Virus record (IMG/VR): IMGVR_UViG_3300005537_000031
Coordinates: 1 to 56,614 of that record
DNA from: a virus
Reading direction: 5' to 3' (one strand)
DNA: 56,614 nucleotides
In this document: piece by piece, positions 23,422 through 30,590 of the stretch
Layout: each line of letters begins with the position of its first letter
Numbering within the stretch: position 1 is the stretch's first letter
Made by a program: the position numbers and the translations under genes
Notes under the pieces: generated by a model
What the model was told of the DNA's origin: nothing
Database searches by the model: none
The model's input: the letters and a program-made list of their open reading frames with translations, nothing else

Positions 23422-23631
23422 ATGGTGTGGATCAATGAGAACGAACGTACCGGGCAACGGAAGATACAAGAGGTAAGGGACGGTAAACGAGTAGCCGCTT
23501 TCCTTCACTTGAATGATCCGTTTCAGGATGCGGTCCCGTGCTGGCATCCGGACAAGATACATCCACGCGAACCGCATCCGTTGGAAACGCTGGCCTCCCG
23601 CATGGGCAATAACAACGCATTCAGGAAGTAG
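23422..23631 (+). CDS. Small early protein (69 aa)
   Basis: ATG at 23422 follows GGGAGGG at proper spacing; a GTG at 23404 is less likely. The product is hydrophilic (MVWINENERTGQRKIQEVRD start). No domain was recognised. It is one of a series of tiny early genes. Confidence 0.5.
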   Translation: MVWINENERTGQRKIQEVRDGKRVAAFLHLNDPFQDAVPCWHPDKIHPREPHPLETLASRMGNNNAFRK

Positions 23632-23677
23632 AGACGGCGCAATTCCGCGCAACGACACGGAGGGAGGAGCACGCACA

Positions 23678-23821
23678 ATGAAGGAATATAGAGTCACGTT
23701 CTTAGTAGAAGCTGACAACGAACAGGCGGCAGTTGATGCGGTTTACGACCGTCTTGGCGATGGCGGCGAGGCTGACGAGGTAGAAATGAACTTTTCATCC
23801 GGGCCGATCGAGACGAATTAA
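23678..23821 (+). CDS. Small acidic early protein (47 aa)
   Basis: ATG at 23678 has a GGAGGGAGGAGC site; upstream in-frame codons look non-coding. The product (MKEYRVTFLVEADNEQAAVD start) reads as a beta-alpha unit with an acidic tail, similar to small phage proteins of the ferredoxin-like type. The function is unknown. Confidence 0.6.
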   Translation: MKEYRVTFLVEADNEQAAVDAVYDRLGDGGEADEVEMNFSSGPIETN

Positions 23822-23858
23822 CACGGGGGACACCCATTTAAAACGGAGGATTGGGAAA

Positions 23859-24047
23859 ATGACGGACACGCCTAAAGTAAACGATCAGTTCAAAGACGAT
23901 AATGGCAAGCTGCACCGCATTGAAGAGGTGACAGGCAACGCTTTCCGCATCACCTTTGCAGGCACACCCGCATGGTTCATGTTCTCAGCCTGTGAGATTT
24001 ATTCGCACGGCGCGGGTACGATCAACTACTGGCAGGTGAAGCCATGA
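23859..24047 (+). CDS. Small early protein (62 aa)
   Basis: ATG at 23859 with ACGGAGGA upstream, the same site as the first early gene. The product looks like a small beta barrel (KVNDQFKDDNGKLHRIEEVT start region). The stop overlaps the next gene's ATG. The function is unknown. Confidence 0.6.
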   Translation: MTDTPKVNDQFKDDNGKLHRIEEVTGNAFRITFAGTPAWFMFSACEIYSHGAGTINYWQVKP

Positions 24048-24250
24048 CCACGACGAAACTCGCCCACGAACCAGAGACGCAAGTAGTTATATACGAATGT
24101 GGTATCTGCTCCTGCTATCACCCTTGGGACTGGGATGGAGATTGCCGGGATGATGACAACCGGATTACCGATCTTGAACCATTGGAAGCTGCATTCGGCG
24201 TTAACAACGTGATTGTGCGCAGCTGGGAAGAGAGATGCGCCAATGACTAA
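24044..24250 (+). CDS. Small Cys/Asp-rich early protein (68 aa)
   Basis: Overlaps both neighbours by 4-8 bases. Two Cys close together (YECGICSCYHPWDWDGDC) suggest a metal site with Asp and His near residues 22-36. The rest is hydrophilic. No family was recognised. Confidence 0.6.
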   Translation: MTTTKLAHEPETQVVIYECGICSCYHPWDWDGDCRDDDNRITDLEPLEAAFGVNNVIVRSWEERCAND

Positions 24251-24650
24251 CACTAAAGCCAAGTTGGAATTCGTGTGGGCGATGGCCCGCTACACCTCCG
24301 CGACTGTGCGGCAGTGCGAGGAGTTGATGCGGTACGCGGGAACACTATGGAGGTTGGAACGATATCATAGTCTGGCGTCTATCGCCAAGCGGGAGCGACT
24401 CCGGGGGAGGGTGACGGAGCTTTGCTGGGAGATTACCGAACCTCGCGCACATCAGGTTTGTACCAATGCGTTGGCATGGTGGCACAGTGACGCGAGGCGA
24501 ATGCTGGCGAAGGAACCTGCATGGGTGGAAGTCGCCAGAGAAATTCACGGCAAGAAACCTACCACATACAAAGAAACGTGCATTCCTAGATTCAGTGAAC
24601 GCTTGATAATCTGCGTCCCTGGCGGCGAGGGAATCGTGGTGCCGGCATGA
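24243..24650 (+). CDS. Helical early protein (135 aa)
   Basis: ATG at 24243 lies 8 bases before the upstream stop. The product is helical and basic in the first two thirds (with Cys and Trp) and may bind nucleic acid or protein. No domain was recognised. It ends in ATGA, coupling to the next small frame. Confidence 0.6.
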   Translation: MTNTKAKLEFVWAMARYTSATVRQCEELMRYAGTLWRLERYHSLASIAKRERLRGRVTELCWEITEPRAHQVCTNALAWWHSDARRMLAKEPAWVEVAREIHGKKPTTYKETCIPRFSERLIICVPGGEGIVVPA

Positions 24651-24760
24651 CCGCCTTTGACCGCTTTATGGCCCAATGGCGGGAACAGAACTACCGGCTG
24701 TTGGAACAGGAACACAATTCAACAAAGGAGAATGAGGAACATGAACAGGATCACGATTGA
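24647..24760 (+). CDS. Tiny polar protein (37 aa)
   Basis: ATG at 24647 overlaps the preceding stop. The product is Glu/Gln/His-rich with a single aromatic helix start (MTAFDRFMAQWREQNYRLLE). It overlaps the next gene by 20 bases. Translation is plausible by coupling only. Confidence 0.45.
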   Translation: MTAFDRFMAQWREQNYRLLEQEHNSTKENEEHEQDHD

Positions 24761-24872
24761 CATAGCGCTGTGGCTGGGGTTCGCGGCGGCGCTGGCGCAC
24801 GGTCACATAAGGCTACACCTGCGGCCACCGAGCCAGGAACCACCGCCGGTGGTCTGCCAGTTCTGCAAGTGA
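24741..24872 (+). CDS. Small membrane or exported protein (43 aa)
   Basis: ATG at 24741 with an AAAGGAGAATGAGG leader. An N-terminal hydrophobic helix (ITIDIALWLGFAAALAHGHI) is followed by a Pro-rich tail with CQFC. It may be a membrane-anchored peptide. The function is unknown. Confidence 0.5.
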   Translation: MNRITIDIALWLGFAAALAHGHIRLHLRPPSQEPPPVVCQFCK

Positions 24873-24878
24873 GAAATC

Positions 24879-25067
24879 ATGGCCAGGCGAGCGACCAATC
24901 CGGAGATCATCGCGGCCATGAACGTGATGTGCCAGCGCGAGGCGGAGGTCACGGCGGAGGAGCTGGAGAGGATCACGCGGGAGTGTCAGCGCAGTCGTAG
25001 GGATGATTATACGGAGTTTGACTGGAGGGAATATGCAGTGGAGTGGATATCAGACGGCGATTTATGA
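24879..25067 (+). CDS. Small helical protein (62 aa)
   Basis: A Glu/Arg/Ala-rich helix (MARRATNPEIIAAMNVMCQR start) with an acidic C-terminus. It overlaps the start of the helicase gene by 35 bases in another frame. The function is unknown. Confidence 0.5.
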   Translation: MARRATNPEIIAAMNVMCQREAEVTAEELERITRECQRSRRDDYTEFDWREYAVEWISDGDL

Positions 25068-26736
25068 CGCATTTGAGCATGGCGGGGAATCGCTGCTCAT
25101 CGAGGCGGTCGCTGGCAGCGGGAAGACTACTGTGCTGGTGGAACTGTCGCGCATCATGCAGCGAGCGTTCCCCCAGCAGCGAGGCGTGTTCCTGGCGTTC
25201 AACAAGTCCATCGCGATGGAGCTGCAATCCCGCATCGACGCGAGGAACGTCCAGGCGATGACCCTGCATAGCGCAGGATGGGCCGCGTGGCGCAGGGCCG
25301 GGGGACTGGACTGGACACCGCAGCTGGACAGTCTCAAGACCTCGAAGATCATGCGGGAGGTGTTGAGCTATGAGGAGAATAAGCGATGGGGTGAGACGAC
25401 GCGGAGGCTGGTGGGGTATGCGAAGGGGATTGGGCTGGTTCCTCAGCTGGCCACGGTTAATTACATCGAGAATTACGCCTCTGGCGTGAGTGGCGGCATT
25501 CCCTGCCGTGGGCTGGTGGAAGACACTCCCGAGGCGTGGGAAGGTCTGATGGATCACTATTCGCTCGATGCGGATGAATGCAACATTGACTGCGTGCGGA
25601 GGGTGCTGGCTAGGTCGATTGAGGTTCTGCGCGATGTCTGTGATTTTGATGATATGTTATTCGCCCCAGTGATAGCTGGCGTTCCTTTCGACAAGTACGA
25701 TGTGGTGCTGGTGGACGAGGCGCAGGATGTCAGCGGGATTCAGATGGAGATGATTGGGAGGATGGTTGGCGGTGAGCATCCAAGGTGTGATTGTCCCCCC
25801 TACTACGCCAAGGAGGATGCTCCGCTGGCTGATTTCTGTCCTGTGCATGGGCTGGAGGAGTATCGCAAGGCAGCAGGAGGCAGAGTCATAGCCGTCGGTG
25901 ACCGCGCGCAGGCCATCTACGGCTTCCGTGGTGCTGGGACTACCAGCATGGATGAGTTGCAGCGGCGGTTCGGGATGAAGGAGCTGCCGCTGTCGGTGAG
26001 CTATCGCTGTCCGCAGGATGTGGTGAGCTGGGCTCAACAGTGGGTGCCGCAGATTGAATGGGCAGACACGGCAGACTTTGGCTTCGTAGGGAAGGAAGGC
26101 ACGGATTGGAAGGGACAAGCAGAGATCGCGCTGGAGGGAATATCCAAGTGGAAAGGGATTGGGGATTTCCAGCCAGGCGACGCCATCCTCTGCCGGCTGA
26201 CTCGGCCGCTGGTCGCCGCGGCGTTCATGCTGATCAGGAATCGTATCGCCTGCCGGGTGCTGGGGAGGGATATAGGAAAGGGACTGGTTGACCTCATGAA
26301 GAAGGCCAAATCGCTACAGAATGCCCAGCTTGAGGCGTTTGACCGCTGGCTGGAGGATTACGAACACCGAGAGGTTCAGCGCCTCAGGAACAAGAACAAG
26401 CACGCACAGGCTGGGCTGCTGGTGGATCGCATAGATACTATTCGCGTGTTTATGGACCAACTGGGGGATGCTACGGTGCCGGAGCTGATAGCGGAGATCG
26501 AACGCCTGTTCGTGGACAATGGCGGAGCCTCGGGGATGGTGACATTGGCGACCTGCCATAAGGCGAAGGGTCTCCAATGGCCTAGAGTATTCATTTTGGA
26601 TGCTTCAAAATATATGCCTTGTCCCTGGGCCCGTGGAAGTGGCTGGGAACAAAATCAGGAGAAAAACCTCCAATATGTAGCCGCGACACGCACTATGCGC
26701 GAGCTTCGTTATATAACATCGGAAGATTTGAGATAA
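25033..26736 (+). CDS. UvrD/Rep-like superfamily 1A DNA helicase
   Basis: The start ATG at 25033 follows TGGAGGGA and gives 567 residues. All main SF1A motifs are visible: Q-type entry (WSGYQTAI), Walker A (AVAGSGKTT, residues 25-33), DEAQD Walker B (LVDEAQDVSG), motif III (GDRAQAIYGFRGAG), motif V (TCHKAKGLQWP) and motif VI (YVAATRTMREL). Such enzymes move 3'-5' along single strands using ATP. Between motifs II and III lies a Cys/His segment (CDCPPYYAKEDAPLADFC) that may bind zinc. It is likely part of the replication and recombination set of this early unit. Confidence 0.9.
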   Translation: MQWSGYQTAIYDAFEHGGESLLIEAVAGSGKTTVLVELSRIMQRAFPQQRGVFLAFNKSIAMELQSRIDARNVQAMTLHSAGWAAWRRAGGLDWTPQLDSLKTSKIMREVLSYEENKRWGETTRRLVGYAKGIGLVPQLATVNYIENYASGVSGGIPCRGLVEDTPEAWEGLMDHYSLDADECNIDCVRRVLARSIEVLRDVCDFDDMLFAPVIAGVPFDKYDVVLVDEAQDVSGIQMEMIGRMVGGEHPRCDCPPYYAKEDAPLADFCPVHGLEEYRKAAGGRVIAVGDRAQAIYGFRGAGTTSMDELQRRFGMKELPLSVSYRCPQDVVSWAQQWVPQIEWADTADFGFVGKEGTDWKGQAEIALEGISKWKGIGDFQPGDAILCRLTRPLVAAAFMLIRNRIACRVLGRDIGKGLVDLMKKAKSLQNAQLEAFDRWLEDYEHREVQRLRNKNKHAQAGLLVDRIDTIRVFMDQLGDATVPELIAEIERLFVDNGGASGMVTLATCHKAKGLQWPRVFILDASKYMPCPWARGSGWEQNQEKNLQYVAATRTMRELRYITSEDLR

Positions 26737-26744
26737 TGCTTGCA

Positions 26745-26780
26745 ATGGTGACTCTCTCATATTAAAAAGAGAGTCACCAT
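26745..26780 (+). promoter_or_regulatory. Perfect 13-bp hairpin covering a start codon
   Basis: ATGGTGACTCTCT (26745-26757) pairs fully with AGAGAGTCACCAT (26768-26780) across a 10-nt loop. The right arm includes the AGAGAG ribosome-binding site and the first two bases of the ATG at 26779. In an mRNA read through from the helicase gene it would hide this start. T4 homing-endonuclease genes use the same device. Confidence 0.7.
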
Positions 26781-27303
26781 GAACGAAAAACGTTGCAATA
26801 AATGTGGAGAAACTAAGTCAGCATCAGAATTCGGGCTCAGAGTTAGAAACGGTAAATCGTATTTGATGCCCAGATGTAAGCCTTGTAGGTATGTCGAGGC
26901 TCGCAAATGGCGAGCGGCTAATCCCGATAAGGTGAGAGAGCATGGAAAACGCTGGAGAACCTCCAATCCCGATGCCGTGAAGCGACTAAAGAAGCTATAT
27001 CGGCTTCACCATCCTGATCGGGTAAAAGCGCAGATAAAAGCCTCTTTAGCGAAACGCTGGGAAGATAAGTATAAGCCAGAGCGTTGGCGAAAATGGCTAC
27101 GAACTAAATATGGGATTACTGAGGAACATTTCGATGATCTGGTCAAGAAGCAGCACAATAAATGCGCTATCTGCAAGAACGGACAGAGCCAGGGGCCGCG
27201 CCGGCGGGAAGAAGCAACGGGAACTGGAGACAGGAGATTGTTCCAAGGCAATAGAACAGGTATTGAACGGGTGGCTAGAGATGGAAGTGATGAATGTGGT
27301 TAG
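26779..27303 (+). pseudogene. Truncated endonuclease VII / HNH-type homing endonuclease
   Basis: Residues 1-60 have a CNKCGETK...CKPC zinc pair and repeats of the R-x-x-NPDxVxx type, as seen in free-standing phage HNH proteins. Near residue 112 stands KYGITEEHFDDLVKKQHNKC followed by AIC, the start of the endonuclease VII core. The catalytic Asp-His and Asn half is missing: after about 27183 the frame reads as a shadow of another coding frame. The enzyme is therefore probably inactive and fused to the remnant of an older gene. Its start is within a strong hairpin. Confidence 0.65.
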
Positions 27304-27316
27304 GAGTGTACAGTGA
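27194..27316 (+). pseudogene. 3' remnant of a gene cut by the endonuclease insertion
   Basis: In a frame different from the endonuclease, about 40 codons read as natural protein (GRAGGKKQRELETGDCSK, then an amphipathic helix) and end in a TGA that overlaps the next GTG. No start lies near. It fits the tail of a host gene whose 5' part was replaced by the endonuclease. Confidence 0.45.
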
Positions 27317-27393
27317 GCGGCCACCTTCACATCCGCGCCGGATGGCTGATCGCGGGCGCAGCTCTCCTGTGGGTATTACTGCGAGGGTGCTAG
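27313..27393 (+). CDS. 26-residue membrane peptide
   Basis: GTG at 27313 overlaps the preceding TGA. The product is mostly one hydrophobic helix (AGWLIAGAALLWVLLRGC). It would be co-translated with the remnant gene. The function is unknown. Confidence 0.4.
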   Translation: MSGHLHIRAGWLIAGAALLWVLLRGC

Positions 27394-27416
27394 ATGTGGG
27401 CGGGAGCGGTGAATAT

Positions 27417-28469
27417 TCACGCCGACGGTGGAGCATTATTCATGATTATCCATTTCAACTGCTTCAATTCAGCGGCGGGAGCATACCGGCTTACCCAGTC
27501 GGACACCTCAGTCATCTCGTTTCCACACTTCTTACAACATTTACGAGGTGTGATTGGCTTCTGTGAGGCGTTGGTTACAGTATCAACCTCCTCTGTAACT
27601 GACGCCTCGGCAGCCGCCACTCCATCTTCAACTTGCAACGTGTCCTCATCCAGCAGGAGGTCTTTCTTGAGCATCTGGCCGTGGGAGCGGATGAGCCGGA
27701 GGTTGTTGGCTACTAGTTCGATCTGTGCGCAGGTCTCAGGCGACTTAGGAGGGCGGTGGGACATTACCTCCTTCACTCCCTCGCGGATGTATCCTCCCGG
27801 CTGGACGGAATGTGTGTTGCATCCAGGCGCCACGCCACGGGCGAGGGCTGAGAAATACAGCTCCCCCCACCAGAGGACGCGAGCGGCAAGGCGGAAGCGT
27901 CCGGGATCGAGGCCGTGGTCGGAAGTCTCAATGGTGACGTGGGATATTGCGCCGGTGCCGGGGCGGGGATCTCTGAATTTCTTTATCCACTGTGAAATGG
28001 ACTGGTTGAAGGCTTGGATTTCCTCGCGGGAGGGGACGGTATCTTGGCTGGGAAGGTGCATGTATATGCAGTGGTACTGCTTCAGCGTTCGCATATACGG
28101 CTGGTTGTCCCAGAACTTTGTGATACGTTCCTCAGAGAGCCGAGGCGCGCAATCATGGCAGGTCTTCAGCCTGCAAGTGCGATGCTGCTCCTCTGTCTGG
28201 TCGGGATGGTCCTTGCAGCGGAAGAACCGCTTGGAGCCGCATTCGTCGGCGCGTCGGGATTTGGACTCCAGACCGAGGGCGAATAGGGCTTTGGCGAAGG
28301 GGGACTTGGGCTGCCATATGGATTGCGTCTCGGATTCCAGGGCGAGCATGATCTCCTCGTGCGAGGGTTCAGGCGCGCGGCAGGGCTGCACGGAGTCGAG
28401 GGAGGGGTCGTTGATTAAGGGGAGGGCGGGTGTAATCGACGTGCGAGGGGTGTTGCATGCGGTTTGCAT
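27417..28469 (-). CDS. Counter-oriented zinc-binding protein, Rep-like layout
   Basis: A 350-residue protein read against the surrounding early genes, with ATG at 28469 and an AAGGA site. A Cys/His cluster (RCKDH, then CRLKTCHDC, about residues 83-107) precedes a strand and helix, then residues about 170-215 (SHVTIETSDHG, RFRLAARVLWWGE). A second zinc pair (CCKKCGN) lies near 316. The order zinc motif, strand, helix, strand recalls rolling-circle Rep_1 proteins, but the HUH histidines are absent, so this is a weak likeness. It stands behind a large palindrome. The opposite-strand frame is Ser/Arg-rich and looks like a shadow. Confidence 0.6.
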   Translation of the reverse strand: MQTACNTPRTSITPALPLINDPSLDSVQPCRAPEPSHEEIMLALESETQSIWQPKSPFAKALFALGLESKSRRADECGSKRFFRCKDHPDQTEEQHRTCRLKTCHDCAPRLSEERITKFWDNQPYMRTLKQYHCIYMHLPSQDTVPSREEIQAFNQSISQWIKKFRDPRPGTGAISHVTIETSDHGLDPGRFRLAARVLWWGELYFSALARGVAPGCNTHSVQPGGYIREGVKEVMSHRPPKSPETCAQIELVANNLRLIRSHGQMLKKDLLLDEDTLQVEDGVAAAEASVTEEVDTVTNASQKPITPRKCCKKCGNEMTEVSDWVSRYAPAAELKQLKWIIMNNAPPSA

Positions 28470-28590
28470 ACACTTTAGTCCTTTCTGATTGTAAGAACCC
28501 GTTTTTGGGAGCTTGCACTAATCCTCTCAGAAAACGGGTGGGGAAGCAGGTTACCCCACTTCCCCGGTTCTTATCGAAAGGACGTGTATG
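28467..28590. repeat. 124-bp imperfect palindrome with inner hairpins
   Basis: Arms pair as CATACAC (28467-28473) with GTGTATG (28584-28590), GTCCTTTC (28478-28485) with GAAAGGAC (28576-28583), and TAAGAACC (28492-28499) with GGTTCTTA (28566-28573). Inside are ACCCGTTTT/AAAACGGGT (28497/28531) and GGGGAAG/CTTCCCC (28540/28559). The left arm holds the start and ribosome-binding site of the counter-oriented gene. The right arm mirrors them and ends in a four-codon MFPL frame. It may be a cruciform origin, or a leader that hides the start of its gene. Confidence 0.75.
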
Positions 28591-28634
28591 TTCCCGTTGT
28601 GAGATTAAGCAGGAGAGGGAGAGGTTGTCAAGCC

Positions 28635-28703
28635 TCTAAGGTAATTTTTATTTGATCTAAGGTGATTTTGTTGTTGCGGGGGAGTATCCCGTTGTGGTAG
28701 GTT
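28635..28703 (+). promoter_or_regulatory. Promoter with two upstream motif copies
   Basis: TCTAAGGTGATTTTGTT at 28656 matches the element at the main early promoter, and a shorter copy (TCTAAGGTAATTTTT) stands 21 bases earlier at 28635. The -35-like TTGCGG (28674) is at the same distance. GGGAGTATCCC (28680-28690) is the exact reverse complement of the operator-like element at 22948. The -10 box is weak (TAGGTT at 28698). A start near 28710 would give an almost leaderless mRNA. Confidence 0.6.
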
Positions 28704-28711
28704 ACCAACTT

Positions 28712-29614
28712 ATGCCGAAGATTAAATACCAAGATATAAACTTCAAATCGGGGTCGCTGGCCCTGATTGCCAAGGCCAATGAGATCATCGCCAGCTATCA
28801 GTCCCAAGGGTATGACCTGACACTCCGGCAGCTATACTACCAGTTTGTGTCCCGCGATATTATCCCCAATACCCAAGCCAGTTACAAGAATCTCGGCAGC
28901 GTGGTCAATGATGCGCGCTTGGCCGGGATGATCGACTGGAACGCGATTGTGGATCGCACACGAGAGTTGCGGAGCCTGCCTCACTGGAGTAATCCGGGCG
29001 ACATCGTGGATAGCTGCTCGAAGCAGTTCAATATCGACAAGTGGAAGGATCAGAAGTACCGCCCGGAGGTATGGATCGAGAAAGATGCCCTAGCAGGAGT
29101 ATTTGAGCGCGTATGCAATGAGTTGGATGTCCCATTGTTCTCCTGCCGGGGATATACCAGCCAGAGTGAAATGTGGGTCGGCGCACAGCGGATGCTTCGG
29201 TATCGCAAGCAGAAGCAGATTCCAATGATCCTGCATTTTGGCGACCACGATCCTAGCGGCAAGGACATGTCGCGGGACATTCAAGATAGGCTGTGCCTGT
29301 TCACTGGCCGGGAGATTGAATTTGAGCGGCTGGCCCTGAATATGAATCAGGTTGAGGAATATGATCCGCCGCCGAATCCAGCGAAAGTTACTGATTCGCG
29401 TGCTAAGGGTTATATCGCTGAATTCGGTGATGAGAGCTGGGAACTGGACGCGCTGGAGCCAAGTGTACTGGAGGAGTTGGTTCGCGGAGCTATTGCTAAG
29501 GTGGTAGACGCTGACGTGATGGATGCTGCCGATGAAGAACAGGATCGTCATCGTGAGACGCTACGCCTGATATCCGAGAGATTTGACGATTGTGAAGAGT
29601 TGGTGAGGGAATGA
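28712..29614 (+). CDS. Spo11/Top6A-like protein with TOPRIM domain (Mini-A-like)
   Basis: Start ATG 28712 gives 300 residues; a GTG at 28694 is possible. Residues 36-48 read DLTLRQLYYQFVS: the Arg-x-x-Tyr-Tyr pattern of the winged-helix domain carrying the cleavage tyrosine in Spo11 and topoisomerase VI subunit A (Tyr42/Tyr43). A TOPRIM domain follows, with Glu124 (WIEKDALAG) and the Asp-x-Asp pair D179/D181 (GDHDPSG). No B subunit or GHKL ATPase is encoded nearby. Stand-alone A-subunit homologues of mobile elements have been called Mini-A. The protein may nick or cut DNA for replication, recombination or relaxation. Confidence 0.75.
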   Translation: MPKIKYQDINFKSGSLALIAKANEIIASYQSQGYDLTLRQLYYQFVSRDIIPNTQASYKNLGSVVNDARLAGMIDWNAIVDRTRELRSLPHWSNPGDIVDSCSKQFNIDKWKDQKYRPEVWIEKDALAGVFERVCNELDVPLFSCRGYTSQSEMWVGAQRMLRYRKQKQIPMILHFGDHDPSGKDMSRDIQDRLCLFTGREIEFERLALNMNQVEEYDPPPNPAKVTDSRAKGYIAEFGDESWELDALEPSVLEELVRGAIAKVVDADVMDAADEEQDRHRETLRLISERFDDCEELVRE

Positions 29615-29949
29615 CCAAGCCATCCCAGAAAATCCTCCCCCCGGCGGAACTCTCCGCCAGGGTGGTGCCTCTGTCCGACGAGCAGGTGGCGATCGAAGAC
29701 TCGCGCCGCTCCTCCATCCAGGCGGCGGTGATCCGCTGGCGTGACCTGGTGCTGGCAACGTGGCAGCTCGCGGATGATAAGAAGTATCGCGGGAGGCTTC
29801 CGGAGGGCATGAGCAGTCAGCAGTTCTGGGCGAAGGTCACGCGCGCGGCAGGGAGGCTGGGTGGGAAGGTCGGGGTTGCGGTGCGAGGGAGGGAGTGGTG
29901 GGTGTGGTCGGTGCGGAGGCCGGGGGCTAAGGATTCGGAAGCTGAGTGA
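29611..29949 (+). CDS. Hypothetical early protein (112 aa)
   Basis: ATG at 29611 overlaps the stop of the Spo11-like gene, so it is co-translated. The protein has helical Gln/Arg/Trp-rich parts (VIRWRDLVLATWQLAD) and a basic end region with Val-Arg-Trp repeats. It may be a partner of its neighbour, but no family was recognised. Confidence 0.6.
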   Translation: MTKPSQKILPPAELSARVVPLSDEQVAIEDSRRSSIQAAVIRWRDLVLATWQLADDKKYRGRLPEGMSSQQFWAKVTRAAGRLGGKVGVAVRGREWWVWSVRRPGAKDSEAE

Positions 29950-29988
29950 TCGGGGGCTCGTCCCCCAGAACAGAAGAAGAAGGAATTT

Positions 29989-30336
29989 ATGGCAACTGAA
30001 AATAAAACTGGTCGCACGTTGGGGCCATTACAAGTTGGCATGGTGGTAGCCTTTGCGGAGCATGACAACCATGGAGCGCACGGGAAAAAGACTGCGATAG
30101 AACTTGATGACCGCACAGGAGAAACCGTTGCTTATATCATCAAGCCGGAGCATGTCGCTTTATTCTCTGCCGCGCCTGACATGCTTGCCGCGCTGAAGGT
30201 ATTGTCAGCAAATGCAAAAGAGGCGATTGCCTTCATTCCGACTGAGCCGCAAGACAATCCTTCGCGGAACGTATGGCACGATTTGGACATTGCGATAAAA
30301 GCCTCTGACCGCGCCATCGCCAAGGCAGAAAAGTAA
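29989..30336 (+). CDS. Hypothetical early protein (115 aa)
   Basis: ATG at 29989 with AAGAAGAAGGAAT upstream. A beta-rich N-terminal half (MATENKTGRTLGPLQVGMVV start) is followed by a helical C-terminus similar to the short end domains of small phage proteins (SAAPDMLAALKVLSANAKEA). The latter motif is widespread in phage early proteins. The function is unknown. Confidence 0.6.
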   Translation: MATENKTGRTLGPLQVGMVVAFAEHDNHGAHGKKTAIELDDRTGETVAYIIKPEHVALFSAAPDMLAALKVLSANAKEAIAFIPTEPQDNPSRNVWHDLDIAIKASDRAIAKAEK

Positions 30337-30380
30337 CCTTTGCGGGCCCCGTGCCCCCAGATAAGAGAGAAGAACAAACA

Positions 30381-30590
30381 ATGCTGATCCGGCCAGTACA
30401 ATCACGACCATCGCCGCCACCGCTGGAATCGAAAGCCATCGCCTCCGGCTGGCAACTCTACCGCTGCCAGTGCTGCGGTCCCGCGTGCCGTCGCTTGCGG
30501 AACCGTGGAGAGGTCGTGGAACCAAGATATTCGTCGACCGTTCGCGCATTATCGAGCGCGAGCAAGGAGGACAGTGATGGCAGAGAATAA
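30381..30590 (+). CDS. Small Cys/Arg-rich protein (69 aa)
   Basis: ATG at 30381 with AGAGAGAAG upstream. The centre holds CQCCGPAC, perhaps a metal site. The second half is Arg/Ser-rich and overlaps a frame that encodes a nuclease-like N-terminus, so it may be a chance extension. Moderate support only. Confidence 0.4.
   Translation: MLIRPVQSRPSPPPLESKAIASGWQLYRCQCCGPACRRLRNRGEVVEPRYSSTVRALSSASKEDSDGRE
30521..30577 (+). pseudogene. Fragment copying the N-terminus of the downstream nuclease
   Basis: This frame reads TKIFVDRSRIIERE before ending in TGA, closely matching TKIFIDRSRIITRE at the start of the gene at 30927. The DNA is also similar (about three quarters of the bases). It is a leftover of an earlier gene start or a partial duplication. 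Confidence 0.6.

Noticed and set aside
27394-28488. A 364-codon frame on the plus strand opposite the zinc-protein gene
   Set aside because: The product is Ser/Arg/Trp-rich without motifs and lacks a good start site, whereas the minus frame has zinc motifs and a ribosome-binding site.
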